From Bradyrhizobium sp. CCGB12 (lineage in GTDB: Bacteria; Pseudomonadota; Alphaproteobacteria; Rhizobiales; Xanthobacteraceae): a DNA stretch of 64,000 nt. Each line of letters begins with the position of its first letter. The first letter of the stretch is position 1. The DNA is taken from the NCBI RefSeq assembly GCF_024199845.1, contig NZ_JANADO010000001.1, positions 5,084,001 through 5,148,000 on the forward strand. The letters are read 5' to 3'. A model generated the notes under the pieces. That model had not been told where the DNA came from, ran no database searches, and saw only the letters and a list, made by a program, of their open reading frames with translations. This document shows, piece after piece, positions 16,762 to 24,927 of this stretch. The position numbers and the translations under genes were made by a program.

Positions 16762-17955
16762 ATGACCGATCCCGGCGACACTGCAGCCAACGCCCTGAAG
16801 GCGCAAGAGATCAAGGCCGGACTTGTCCGCCTGTTATCAGGGCGGATCCGCGACATCTCCGACGATCCCCGGCAGATGCGGGACGTCGTTTACGAGTTGG
16901 CCCGCGTCAAGCTCCTGGAACAATTCACCCACGCCGACGCGCGGGAAGCACGAGAGCTCCAGCAAGTCCTCGAACGCGCCATTCGGGAGGTCGAGCGGTC
17001 CTTTGAGCGAAGCGAGACATCCTCGCCGGCCAAGGCTGCCACGATCCTCGTGCCGAATTCTCCGCCGGTCGACATCCCTGTTCCTCCGCCCTTTCCGACG
17101 TCGCCTGCTTTGGCGTCATCGACCGGTCCGACGGCTGCGGAGACGCCTAGCCGTGCTGCCGCACCGACAACATCGCACGACCAAGCCAAACGGCGCGGCG
17201 CCTTCAATTCTCTCGCTCGATTAGCCGCCATCCTCCTGCTCGTTGCGGGTGCCGGGGCCGCGGCTATCTATTGGACACGGGTAAGGACGCAACCGACCGC
17301 ATTGTCGCAGGTGGCGCAGCCGCCAGAGCGCGCACCCACAAACCCGGAACCGCAGTCGATCGCTCCCTCGTTGGGCGGAACCGCTGATAGCTCAAACGAG
17401 CCGGCGCAAGCTGCAGAACCCTCAATGCCCGTGCCGACAACCTTCGGCGTCTACGCCTTGAGCGAAGGCCAGCTCCATGAGCTCAAGTCGGTGCCTGGAA
17501 AGATTCCGGACCGGCGCGTCGCGATCTCGGCAGCTATCAACACGCCGAGCGCAACCACATTGACGGACGGCGACGTCAAATTCATCGTGTTCAGGCCCGA
17601 CGGGGGCGTTGATGCAAACGGGACCGACGTTCGGGTGGTGGCGAAAGTCTCCCGGTCGATGGGCGTCGATGCCGCCGGGAAAGCCTCAATGGTCAGCGCT
17701 GGCGATTCCTGGGTCATTCGCAGCATGTCCTACCCCTACAAGGTAGGTCCGATCGACGACCAGTCGAGAATGCTACTGCTTCAACCAGAGCAAGACGGCT
17801 TTACGCTCGCTCCCGGCCGTTACATCGTGGTGGTCAAGGGCATGGGCTACGACTTCACGGTGGCCGGAACGGTCACCGATCCCAATCAATGCGTCGAGCG
17901 CATCAATGCGGCGAATGGCGCGTTCTATTCGCCCTGTCCGCCGCCCCGACGCTAG
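16762..17955 (+). CDS. Single-pass membrane protein with Pro-rich linkers, unknown function
   Basis: A 397-residue protein. The cytoplasmic N-terminal 80 residues are charged and helical (VVYELARVKLLEQFTHADARE), followed by a Pro/Ala/Ser linker, one membrane helix near residues 153-170 (LAAILLLVAGAGAAAIYW), another Pro-rich linker and a C-terminal periplasmic domain of about 180 residues (TTFGVYALSEGQLHEL to VTDPNQCVERINAANG) with two cysteines near the end. The architecture suggests a sensor or anchor protein, but no known domain is recognised. A bradyrhizobial intergenic repeat starts right after its stop codon. Confidence 0.7.
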   Translation: MTDPGDTAANALKAQEIKAGLVRLLSGRIRDISDDPRQMRDVVYELARVKLLEQFTHADAREARELQQVLERAIREVERSFERSETSSPAKAATILVPNSPPVDIPVPPPFPTSPALASSTGPTAAETPSRAAAPTTSHDQAKRRGAFNSLARLAAILLLVAGAGAAAIYWTRVRTQPTALSQVAQPPERAPTNPEPQSIAPSLGGTADSSNEPAQAAEPSMPVPTTFGVYALSEGQLHELKSVPGKIPDRRVAISAAINTPSATTLTDGDVKFIVFRPDGGVDANGTDVRVVAKVSRSMGVDAAGKASMVSAGDSWVIRSMSYPYKVGPIDDQSRMLLLQPEQDGFTLAPGRYIVVVKGMGYDFTVAGTVTDPNQCVERINAANGAFYSPCPPPRR

Positions 17956-18050
17956 CGCATGATCCGGAATAGCGTGCAGCGGATTTCCGAAGGAATCATG
18001 CTCAAGCAATGAGCTAAAGCGCGATGACGATTCATCGCATCGCGCTTTGG
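17956..18050. repeat. Dispersed palindromic intergenic repeat of Bradyrhizobium type
   Basis: Two adjacent imperfect palindromes. The first pairs GCATGATCCGGAA with its partner near TTCCGAAGGAATCATGC. The second has perfect 11-bp arms AAAGCGCGATG (18016-18026) and CATCGCGCTTT (18038-18048). I recognise this unit from many intergenic sites in Bradyrhizobium and relatives. It lies between convergent genes and could also act as a bidirectional terminator. Confidence 0.75.
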
Positions 18051-18063
18051 CCGCAGCCTTCCT

Positions 18064-18342
18064 CTATTTGGTCGGCTTGGTGTCCTTTGGTGCGTCCGAC
18101 GACATGTCGTCGACCTTGCCGTTGTTCGCGACGCACTTTTGATAGTACACGCGCTGATCCTTGCTCGTTCCCTTGGCGCTCCCAGCCGCAGGGTTGCCGA
18201 TTTGTCTGGGCGGAAAGGCCTTGGCCACCGCCGCATCGCATGCGCGCGCCACTTCGGCCGTGATGGCCGAAGCCGTCGCCGGCGCGGCCAGTGTCAAAAC
18301 ACCTGCCAATCCAACCAACGTCCGCAAATTCTTGACCGGCAC
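18064..18342 (-). CDS. Small exported protein of unknown function
   Basis: A 92-residue protein from GTG 18342, which has AAGGAG eight bases upstream and immediately encodes a signal peptide (TLVGLAGVLTLAAPATASA). Longer readings upstream lack this logic. The mature part ITAEVARACDAAVAKAFPP and VYYQKCVANNGKVDD has two cysteines spaced for one disulfide, and a Lys/Asp-rich C-terminus. It resembles small periplasmic proteins common in this lineage; function unknown. Confidence 0.65.
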   Translation of the reverse strand: MPVKNLRTLVGLAGVLTLAAPATASAITAEVARACDAAVAKAFPPRQIGNPAAGSAKGTSKDQRVYYQKCVANNGKVDDMSSDAPKDTKPTK

Positions 18343-18547
18343 CTCTTTCGCTCCTTCGATCCGTGATGGTTGCCGGAACCATAGCAAAAAGGATCGAAGC
18401 GCCAAACCGCAAAGCGGCGCCGAAGTGTCACGCGGTCGACCTTGCCTGCCGGAGGCATTGCACGTGACAGAGCCGTGAAATCCGCTCGTCGCCTCGGCGT
18501 CGTCACGTATCCGGAAGGCGGCGGGGTGTGGGAGCAAATCCCCGGTA

Positions 18548-19003
18548 CTAGCTGTTGAGCTGGGGCGGCTTGAAATCCGGAAAGCGCGTGAGCATTGCGG
18601 TCTTGACGAACTTCAGGTGAGCAATCGTGCTTGCCAATTCCTTCAGCCGCCGCTGGCCATTCGAGATGTCGGCCGCAAAGAGATCCTGATGATAATTGTC
18701 GAGCGGCTCCCGCTCGAGATATTCATCGGTGCCATTTCCGAAGGTGACGGATGCACGTGCAAGGGCATCGTCAACACGCCGGTTGAGGCCGGCCTGTTCC
18801 TTCTCCGCTTCCTGCAATGCCGTTTCGATCGCCGCCAGCACGGCACCGATCCGAACGCGGTCGGTCTCGGCATCACGCTCGGCGGAGCGGGCTTTAAATC
18901 CTTTGTCCTCGCGGCGGGAGCCGAGAAGATTGTGTGCGCGCGCTCTCAGGAACAGCTGAAACATTTGGGCCATCCCACATTCGAGATTTAGGCGGCTAAC
19001 CAT
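18548..19003 (-). CDS. Small cytoplasmic coiled-coil-like protein, unknown function
   Basis: A 151-residue, strongly charged protein without membrane segments. Its middle (AERDAETDRVRIGAVLAAIETALQEA region) and C-terminal half are predicted helical. ATG 19003 lies three bases past the stop of the upstream gene, which favours translational coupling; ATG 18973 is a possible alternative. It is the last gene of a compact three-gene leftward operon (19424 to 18548). Family unknown to me. Confidence 0.65.
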   Translation of the reverse strand: MVSRLNLECGMAQMFQLFLRARAHNLLGSRREDKGFKARSAERDAETDRVRIGAVLAAIETALQEAEKEQAGLNRRVDDALARASVTFGNGTDEYLEREPLDNYHQDLFAADISNGQRRLKELASTIAHLKFVKTAMLTRFPDFKPPQLNS

Positions 19004-19006
19004 CGG

Positions 19007-19297
19007 TCAGACATAGTTAACAAAGCTTAAATGTGGCGTCCGCCCCGCCTGGCTTTGTGCGATCCACGCCCGCCAGGCTTCTTCGTGCTTGGAATAGAGC
19101 TCGAGCCATCGAACTTCGCCCGCGGCGGCGGCCCCTTCATCCTCGCGGATTTCAGCCACGATTTGAACCGTCTGCTTCGATGAAGGATCGAGCGCCTCGA
19201 ACTCCGCCGTTTCCTCGAGCGAAAGGCCGATCAGGACGCGATACCCTTGGGGGTCGACGAAATACCTGCGGGGCGCGTTGTGCCTTTGATCAATCAT
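19007..19297 (-). CDS. Small cytoplasmic protein, unknown function
   Basis: A 96-residue acidic protein with the stretch RRYFVDPQGYRVLIGLSLEE and a helical, Trp-rich C-terminal half (WLELYSKHEEAWRAWIAQSQ). Its ATG overlaps the end of the upstream 44-codon gene by 8 bases, and its stop is three bases before the next start. The three therefore form a coupled operon. I have no functional assignment. Confidence 0.68.
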   Translation of the reverse strand: MIDQRHNAPRRYFVDPQGYRVLIGLSLEETAEFEALDPSSKQTVQIVAEIREDEGAAAAGEVRWLELYSKHEEAWRAWIAQSQAGRTPHLSFVNYV

Positions 19298-19424
19298 TGG
19301 AGAGGCCCTCGTTCATGATCCAAGGCCCCGGAAGATCTTTCAGCCGGCGATCATAGGCACAAACAAATACACTCAAAATGAGGCCGCAAGTCGCCGCGCC
19401 CAGCAACGCAATCACATACGCCAT
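19290..19424 (-). CDS. 44-residue single-helix membrane peptide
   Basis: A short gene starting at ATG 19424. It encodes one membrane helix (MAYVIALLGAATCGLILSVF, then VCAYDRRLKDLPGPW) and a short cytoplasmic tail. It overlaps the next gene by 8 bases, so the reading frame and its order in a coupled operon support it being real. Bases upstream carry only a weak ribosome site (TAGG). Role unknown. Confidence 0.6.
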   Translation of the reverse strand: MAYVIALLGAATCGLILSVFVCAYDRRLKDLPGPWIMNEGLSND

Positions 19425-19604
19425 CCACGCCTACCTACGCGAGCCCCGGAAAAATCGAGGCGGCTAAACTGTCGCAATGAACTGATACGTTTTAGGCTGC
19501 CCCTCCGAAAGCCTCAAGGACGGCGGCAGATTAACCTAACCGCATATGGTTATCCGGCCTCGCCATCACGACCATTCGGCAGCTGGTGCGCCACGCATTG
19601 TCGA

Positions 19605-19769
19605 TCATGACGATGGGGGCTGACTTCGACCAGCTCCCATCGCGGCGGGCGTATAGGGGGCATAGAGACGATATCGTGCCGATCGCTTGCGCGAGCGCCA
19701 CGCCCGCACGCCATAGCCGCAACAAAAGCCCGCTACGAAGATCGACGCCAAAACCAAAATTGCCAACAT
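19605..19769 (-). CDS. 54-residue single-helix membrane peptide
   Basis: The ATG at 19769 opens a 54-codon frame with an N-terminal helix (LAILVLASIFVAGFCCGYGV) followed by a basic stretch (RAWRSRKRSARYR), a pattern shared by many tiny single-pass proteins of this lineage. No good ribosome site is seen. Paired palindromes (19772-19800) lie just upstream and may control it. A competing frame on the same strand is less protein-like. Confidence 0.45.
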   Translation of the reverse strand: MLAILVLASIFVAGFCCGYGVRAWRSRKRSARYRLYAPYTPAAMGAGRSQPPSS

Positions 19770-19771
19770 CT

Positions 19772-19800
19772 GGAATGTTCCGATTTTTTTGGAACGTTCC
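19772..19800. promoter_or_regulatory. Tandem 10-bp palindromes, possible operator
   Basis: GGAATGTTCC (19772-19781) and the perfect palindrome GGAACGTTCC (19791-19800) have centres 19 bases apart and are separated by a T-rich spacer. They lie immediately upstream of the 54-codon gene, where a repressor site could sit. A third copy of GGAACGTTCC occurs at 54215-54224. The binding protein is unknown. Confidence 0.4.
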
Positions 19801-20338
19801 TCCCATGCTATTTCATCTTGTCGTTGTCACGACTTCAAGACAGCCACCGCTGAAACTTTTGTCAGACGAAGATGAAGTTTGTGCAACGTGGTGCTTGAAG
19901 ATTGGTCGTCGCGCGAGAAGCGAGGGGCCGAGGGAACGACGAAATCTCTCATTGCTCGAGAGTCAAATCCTGCCGGGGATGTTAACCCGCGTTCACCCCG
20001 CCAAGCAGCCTCAAGTCGCAAGCGCGCCATGATCGAGCACGTCGACGCGCCTCGCGTGATGAAGACTTCGCCGACGCATTCTCGAGCGCGGCTGCTGGCG
20101 ATTGCAGACGACATTGACGAAAGCTCCGTGGTTATACGGAGCACTATGCGGCTATTTCATCGCGGTAAGGTTGAGCGGTTAGCTTAACCTGCGTTGTTTG
20201 TTGCGAACTGTCGCGTTTCGCTTATCCATCTTCGCACCGGGCTCCCCCAAGCCCGGCCCCACCCAAGCAAAGCCGTCGAGCGAACATGGGTCGCTTGGCG
20301 GCTTTGTCCTTAGTGTCGACGAGAGGATCATTTCGGTT
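19801..20338. other. Intergenic region with no convincing gene
   Basis: About 540 bases. Reading frames of about 100 codons exist on both strands, but they lack family resemblance, a signal or good ribosome sites. A 53-codon frame starting near 20029 on the plus strand is conceivable but unsupported. The last part should contain the promoter of the SANT-like gene. Confidence 0.45.
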
Positions 20339-20512
20339 ATGGCGCGCAAGCCCTGGTCGTTCAAGGAAGACCGTCGGCTCATGGAGCTGGCCAAGTCTTC
20401 GGCTTCGCTGGAAGAGGCGGCGAAACAGCTCGGGCGCTCGCCTGATGCGATCAAGCGCATGGCGTTGCGGCTTGGTCTTTCGTTGAAGTCGAAGACGGGC
20501 AAGAAAGGCTAG
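20339..20512 (+). CDS. Small SANT/Myb-like DNA-binding domain protein
   Basis: A 57-residue basic protein beginning MARKPWSFKEDRRLMELAKS and continuing EEAAKQLGRSPDAIKRMALR. This is the three-helix SANT/Myb-like or helix-turn-helix pattern with tryptophan in helix 1 and Arg/Lys-rich helix 3. A GAGAGGA lies upstream of the ATG. Similar stand-alone proteins are common in bradyrhizobia. It probably binds DNA, target unknown. Confidence 0.7.
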   Translation: MARKPWSFKEDRRLMELAKSSASLEEAAKQLGRSPDAIKRMALRLGLSLKSKTGKKG

Positions 20513-20661
20513 CCTCGGAAACCGAGTAGCGAGGACAGCAGGCCGTCCTCGTCCGCATCGCGGCAACGCTCCCCTTCGACGCAGCCGCAGCTTTCGTCCT
20601 GGCAGAATGGAACCTCAGCAGCGATTGGGCGTTAACTCGGACTTCACAGCGAGGTCTGGCA

Positions 20662-20823
20662 ATGGTCCACTTTGCCATTTCCGCAATATTGGTTTGGCTG
20701 GCGATCAACATCGCATTCGTGGTGCTTCGGCTGTGGGCCACCCGCCATCCCATCGCGCCCCACGATAGGCCCGGCCAACCTTATCCCGAGGTCTTTTCCG
20801 TCCGTCATCGCCTGGGGCGGTGA
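20662..20823 (+). CDS. 53-residue single-helix membrane peptide
   Basis: ATG 20662 has GAGG eight bases upstream. The product has one N-terminal helix (AISAILVWLAINIAFVVLRL) and a short Pro/Arg-rich tail. The pattern is the same as other tiny single-pass proteins seen in this lineage, and I find no domain. Function unknown. Confidence 0.55.
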   Translation: MVHFAISAILVWLAINIAFVVLRLWATRHPIAPHDRPGQPYPEVFSVRHRLGR

Positions 20824-21121
20824 ACGTCGATCAAGCTCCCGCCTGCAGCGGTCCCTCCGGCCCCCTCACCCCAGTTCTGCGTCTTATCCTGGGAACCCAT
20901 CCCGGGGCGGGTTGCGGAGCCGGGCGTCCCCGAGCTCCCCACAGCCAACGCCGGGAGAAGGACGCTTAACGTCCTGATCATGCTGCTCGCCTGGGTCGCG
21001 CGACCATTGGCGCGGCAACCGCTCGGATCAGGCCTCGGAGCCAGGCTGCCCGTTAAACCCAATCTTAGCGCCCGCCGGCTAGGATCAAGCTCCAAGCATC
21101 GCCTGATTTCGCCTGAACCGG

Positions 21122-22714
21122 ATGAGACTACAGCGACCGAACCTTTCGTTTGCGGCGCTCGTGCTTGCGAGCACGATGGCGTTCGGGCTGGCGGGCCATT
21201 TCGCCGCAAAGGCCGTCATTCGCAATCAGCAGGCGCATCAGCTCAACGAGTTGATCGAGGTCGTTCTGCGCCGCTCTGAATTTGCGGTCGATTTTGCCGC
21301 GGCCAGCCTGGACGAGCTCGCGAGGCGCAATCTCGCCAGCTGCGAGCCCGGGGCGTTGCAAGCGATCCGCCTCCACGTCTACCAGCGCTCGGCGATCAAG
21401 GACGTCCGCCTCGTCAAACCGGATGGCTCGGTGATCTGCTCAGCTTATTCCGAAACGCTCGAATTCGACAAGGGATGGGTGGATCGCCGCGACATGCTGC
21501 CGTCGCGCGACAAGGCGCTTTCGCTGTTCCGCGTGGAGCAGTTCGGCGGCGACGCCTTGGGCGTGCTCAGGGACATCAACAGCAGCTCCGCCCTTGTCGC
21601 CATTGTCGGCATCAATGCCAGCCTGCTCGACATCATGCCCGCCGAACTGCGCGCGCACAGCAAGGTGATCCTCGCCTTGAGCAGAGGCGAGAAGCTCGGC
21701 GAATTCCAGACCGACGCCGACAAGTCCCTGCTGGAGCCGATCAGTTTCGACAGGAATTCCACTCGCTTCCCGCTTCATGCCACGATCCAACTCGAGCACG
21801 CAGTCCTTTCAAGCTGGAACAACGAGGCTTATTGGCCCGCGCTCGCAGTAGCCCTCGGACTTGGCGCAATCTTTGGCATTCTGCTGGCACGCAGCCGTCG
21901 AATGGAGGGGCCTGTCGCCGATCTCGATCGGGCGCTGGCGGCCGGCGAATTCAAGCCATACTACCAACCAATCTTCGACCTCAGGACAGGTCAGATCAAG
22001 GGCTGCGAGATTCTGGCGCGCTGGCTGCGCCGAGACGGCTCTGTGGTCCCGCCGATGAACTTCATTCCGCTCGCCGAATCCAGTGGGCGCATCCAGGCGA
22101 TGACCTGGCATCTCCTGGGATCGGCGCTCGCCGACCTGAAGCCCCTGCTGAAGGCGAACAAGAATTTCAAGATGTCCTTGAATGTCGTTCCCAACCATCT
22201 CCTGAGTGCGGGCTTCGTTGAAACGCTGCGTCGCAAGGTTCTGACGGCAAGGGTCTCCGCGCGCCAGATCGTGGTCGAGATAACCGAGCGCGACGAGCTC
22301 GACGATCTCGCGCGCGCCGCGGCGGTTGTAGCCGAGCTGCGGGACCATGGCTTCCGCGTCGCCATCGACGACGTCGGCGTCGGCCATAGCGGACTGTCCC
22401 GACTGAAGGGCCTCGGCGCCGACATGATCAAGATCGACAAGTTCTTCGTGGACACGATCACCGTGGACGCGTCGACGACGACGATCGTGGAAATGCTGGT
22501 GGCGCTCGCGAGGGATCTCCACATGACCGTGGTCGCGGAAGGAATCGAGACGGAAGAGCAGCTCCGCGCACTGGTCGCGTCCGGCGTCGAGGAAGGCCAA
22601 GGTTATCTCGTTGCGCCGCCCGTGCCCCTCGCCAGGTTCAATGAGCTCGTTGAATCGCGCCGCGTGGCACCGCCAGGCGCGGCGGCCTCCAGCGGCACGG
22701 CCTTGGTGGCCTGA
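21122..22714 (+). CDS. CSS-motif sensor with EAL domain, c-di-GMP phosphodiesterase
   Basis: A 530-residue inner-membrane protein. Helix 1 (FAALVLASTMAFGLAGHF) and helix 2 near residues 240-258 flank a periplasmic CSS-type domain with cysteines at LASCEPG and VICSAYSE. The C-terminal EAL domain (about 270-510) has CEILARW in place of the canonical EAL, VEITER, DDVGVGHSGLSRL in place of DDFGTGYSSL, MIKIDKFF, VVAEGIETEEQ and GQGYLVAPP. The metal-binding Glu, Asn, Glu, Asp-Asp, Lys, Glu and Gln are all present, so hydrolysis of c-di-GMP to pGpG is likely. The paired cysteines suggest redox or DsbA/B control. Confidence 0.88.
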   Translation: MRLQRPNLSFAALVLASTMAFGLAGHFAAKAVIRNQQAHQLNELIEVVLRRSEFAVDFAAASLDELARRNLASCEPGALQAIRLHVYQRSAIKDVRLVKPDGSVICSAYSETLEFDKGWVDRRDMLPSRDKALSLFRVEQFGGDALGVLRDINSSSALVAIVGINASLLDIMPAELRAHSKVILALSRGEKLGEFQTDADKSLLEPISFDRNSTRFPLHATIQLEHAVLSSWNNEAYWPALAVALGLGAIFGILLARSRRMEGPVADLDRALAAGEFKPYYQPIFDLRTGQIKGCEILARWLRRDGSVVPPMNFIPLAESSGRIQAMTWHLLGSALADLKPLLKANKNFKMSLNVVPNHLLSAGFVETLRRKVLTARVSARQIVVEITERDELDDLARAAAVVAELRDHGFRVAIDDVGVGHSGLSRLKGLGADMIKIDKFFVDTITVDASTTTIVEMLVALARDLHMTVVAEGIETEEQLRALVASGVEEGQGYLVAPPVPLARFNELVESRRVAPPGAAASSGTALVA

Positions 22715-22875
22715 CTGGCGCGAAGACGTCCGAGCTTTCTTACAGGGCCGAGCCGCCCAAACGTCCCACCTTGAAACCAAACCTGTGCCCGCCCGACCTT
22801 TAATGGCGGCAGGGGCCTTTAACGATGTTTTCGGCTTTCGAACCAGACCGGCGATCAACCTTGTATGTTGGCGCC

Positions 22876-23241
22876 ATGCGCAAGAACCACCTCATTGCGG
22901 CCGCGAGCATCTGTCTTGCACTGATTGTCTATGCCACCCTGGCGAGGCTGTCGGGAAGACCCGCGCTCATGGGGCATCACGAGGCCTATTGGATCGTCGT
23001 GATCGAGCGCTTCAGTGCCTATGGTCTGCTCGGCTTCCTTCTGTCCTTCCTGCTGCCTGGACGGTTCGCTCTGGCTTGCTCTCTCGTCATAGCGGTCGCC
23101 ATGGGGCTGGAGCTCATACAGGCGTTCATACCCGATCGGGATCCGGGCTTCCTCGATGTGTTGCAGAAGGCGGCAGGAGGCACCGTGGGCGTCATGCTCG
23201 CCCAGATGATCTTGGCGTTCTTGCCCCGACCGCCATCCTAA
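22876..23241 (+). CDS. VanZ-like small membrane protein
   Basis: A 121-residue protein from ATG 22876 with four hydrophobic helices. The VanZ-like signature is visible as GLELIQAFIPDRDPGFLDVLQ followed by AAGGTVGVMLAQ (pattern E-x-x-Q-x-F-x-P-x-R-x-x-x-x-x-D). The exact role of VanZ-like proteins is unclear, with links to teicoplanin resistance and envelope lipid traffic. It stands between the EAL gene and a convergent CHRD-protein gene, 51 bases apart at the 3' ends. Confidence 0.8.
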   Translation: MRKNHLIAAASICLALIVYATLARLSGRPALMGHHEAYWIVVIERFSAYGLLGFLLSFLLPGRFALACSLVIAVAMGLELIQAFIPDRDPGFLDVLQKAAGGTVGVMLAQMILAFLPRPPS

Positions 23242-23292
23242 AGAGAGCGGCATCCCTCAAGCGAGATGACCGGTGAGACGCCCAACCGGTCT

Positions 23293-23739
23293 TTACTTCA
23301 TCATCTGGCCACGCAGCTCACCGCCCGGGTTCCCGGCCGTGTGGATGTTCGCATACCACTTTCCGGCCAGCAGATCCGCCGCCTGCGCGTCGGTGAGCGT
23401 AGCACTGCCTTGGATCGGGCTTTGCGCCGACTTGAACGGCAGGGCGATGCCGGCGTTCTTGCCGGCATCGCTGGGGCCATGGAAATGCGCCCCCATCGCC
23501 GGTCCCGTAAGCCCGGCATAGGTGACGATGTAAGTCAGGACCTTCGTCTCAGTGTCGTAGCTTGCCTCGGCCTTGCCTGATCCGGGCGAGCTGTTCGGAG
23601 GCACTTCGTTGCTTCCCTTGAGCTCGGCTTTCAGCTTCACGACCTCCGCACCTGCCGTTGCGCTCGTCGCAATGACGCTTCCGACGAGCGCAAGCGTCCC
23701 CAACAGTGCCACCGACGGCCGACACACGGCTTTGATCAT
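23293..23739 (-). CDS. Exported CHRD-domain protein
   Basis: A 148-residue protein from ATG 23739, with AGGAGG at perfect spacing. Signal peptide VALLGTLALVGSVIATSATAG is followed by one CHRD domain: LKGSNEVPPNSSPGSGKAEA, LTYIVTYAGLTGPAMGAHFH, AGIALPF, LLAGKWYANIHTAGNPGGEL. The family has a beta-sandwich fold and is named after chordin; its bacterial function is not known. It is probably periplasmic. It is convergent with the VanZ-like gene. Confidence 0.88.
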   Translation of the reverse strand: MIKAVCRPSVALLGTLALVGSVIATSATAGAEVVKLKAELKGSNEVPPNSSPGSGKAEASYDTETKVLTYIVTYAGLTGPAMGAHFHGPSDAGKNAGIALPFKSAQSPIQGSATLTDAQAADLLAGKWYANIHTAGNPGGELRGQMMK

Positions 23740-23883
23740 GCACTCCTCCTGCGGACTCCGCGCCCCATCGCGATTGAACACCGACAATAGCCGGAAATTC
23801 CATCGCTGAGCTTATGCTGATTCGGGACAACGACCGCGGGAATTAGCCTTCGCAGTCGGTCACGGGCCGGAACATGCGGCGGC

Positions 23884-24168
23884 TCAGGCCACCCCACGCC
23901 TGTTGTGGAACTCGGTGGGAGCCAACAGCTCGGCCATCTGCCGATGGGTATCGTGCAGCGCCTCGATGGCGCAATCGAGATCGAAATCCGCGTCACGAAC
24001 GGATGCAAAGAACTTGGCCGTCAGTGCCAGGTCGAGTTTGACGCGCGTCGCCCCGTCGCGACTCCTGCGACGATCGAGCGACAACTGGATGGCGCGGTCC
24101 CTGGCCTCCATTGCGCCGCAGCCGCAAAGCGCGCCGAGTTCATCGTATGTCATCCAGATTTGAGGCAT
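23884..24168 (-). CDS. Small cytoplasmic protein of a bradyrhizobial family, unknown function
   Basis: A 94-residue protein from ATG 24168, with GGAAG upstream. It starts MPQIWMTYDELGALCGC and continues LSLDRRRSRDGATRVKLDLAL, a pattern I recall from many small bradyrhizobial proteins. The first half could be a helix-turn-helix-like element. Function is unknown. Confidence 0.65.
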   Translation of the reverse strand: MPQIWMTYDELGALCGCGAMEARDRAIQLSLDRRRSRDGATRVKLDLALTAKFFASVRDADFDLDCAIEALHDTHRQMAELLAPTEFHNRRGVA

Positions 24169-24335
24169 GTTCTTCCACCACACTTGATCGGCCGCAGACT
24201 AGCTCTCGCTTCTAAAGGCAGAGTTGCTGCAGCGCGCTGCGGCGTGATTTCGAGACAACAGTGTCAATGCAACGCTAATCATGGCAATGGGCGCGAACGC
24301 GCGTGGAGCCGCGCGGATCATTGTCGATTTGGCCT

Positions 24336-24776
24336 TCACCTGGGCGGGCCCGCCGTTGGCGGATGCCGCGGCCGAGAACGGCCGTCGAGCCCCTTGGGCA
24401 GCTTGTCGGCATTGAGCTTCACGACCGCGCGTTTGGCATCGGCAGCCGGCGTATCTTCCTGACTGTAGATCAGTGTGGCTTCGAACATCACGTCCGGCGC
24501 TTCGCGCGCCGTTCCCGAACAGGTCGCCATCGCACCGCTGCACACGCCCGAGAGCTCGACCTCGACCTCGTCGGGCCCGAACACCGTCGGCGGTCCCTCG
24601 GCATATCGCCGTGTGGTCAGAATTGCCGTGAAGCGCTGCTCATCGACCCGATACGAGCCGCCATAGGTGAAGAAGCAGTCGCTGCCCGAAATCCGCCCCT
24701 CGGCCAAATGGACGACACCGGTGCCCTGGCCACGCGGCGTCCTGAACCAGGCAGCGTATTTGCCTTCTCTCAGCAT
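24336..24776 (-). CDS. GrlR-family regulatory protein-like
   Basis: A 146-residue protein from ATG 24776; an ATG three codons upstream is possible. The beta-strand pattern MLREGKYAAWFRTPRGQGTG, GRISGSDCFFTYGGSYRVD, GTAREAPDVMFEATLIY matches the lipocalin-like fold of GrlR-type proteins, which in enteropathogens inhibit the GrlA regulator of type III secretion. The family is common in rhizobia without a GrlA partner, so its function here is unknown. The last 30 residues are disordered and basic. Confidence 0.6.
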   Translation of the reverse strand: MLREGKYAAWFRTPRGQGTGVVHLAEGRISGSDCFFTYGGSYRVDEQRFTAILTTRRYAEGPPTVFGPDEVEVELSGVCSGAMATCSGTAREAPDVMFEATLIYSQEDTPAADAKRAVVKLNADKLPKGLDGRSRPRHPPTAGPPR

Positions 24777-24927
24777 TGAAAACATCCGTCGTGAAATTCA
24801 CCGGTATTTGCAACCAACTGTGGGGCGCGACAATGACCGATGCAGCGGGCATGCCGCCACGGTTAACGCCCGGCAAAATCAACTCGTCAAATTGCTGCCG
24901 ACGCCCGAAGCGAAGCCGGCTGCGCCC

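Noticed and set aside
19586..20187. Frames of about 100-148 codons on both strands
   Set aside because: Arg/Ser-rich composition, no family resemblance and mutually overlapping; treated as non-coding.
20805..20981. 58-codon minus-strand frame with a weak signal-like start
   Set aside because: It overlaps the end of the 53-codon membrane peptide gene, has low-complexity Gly/Ser sequence and no good ribosome site.
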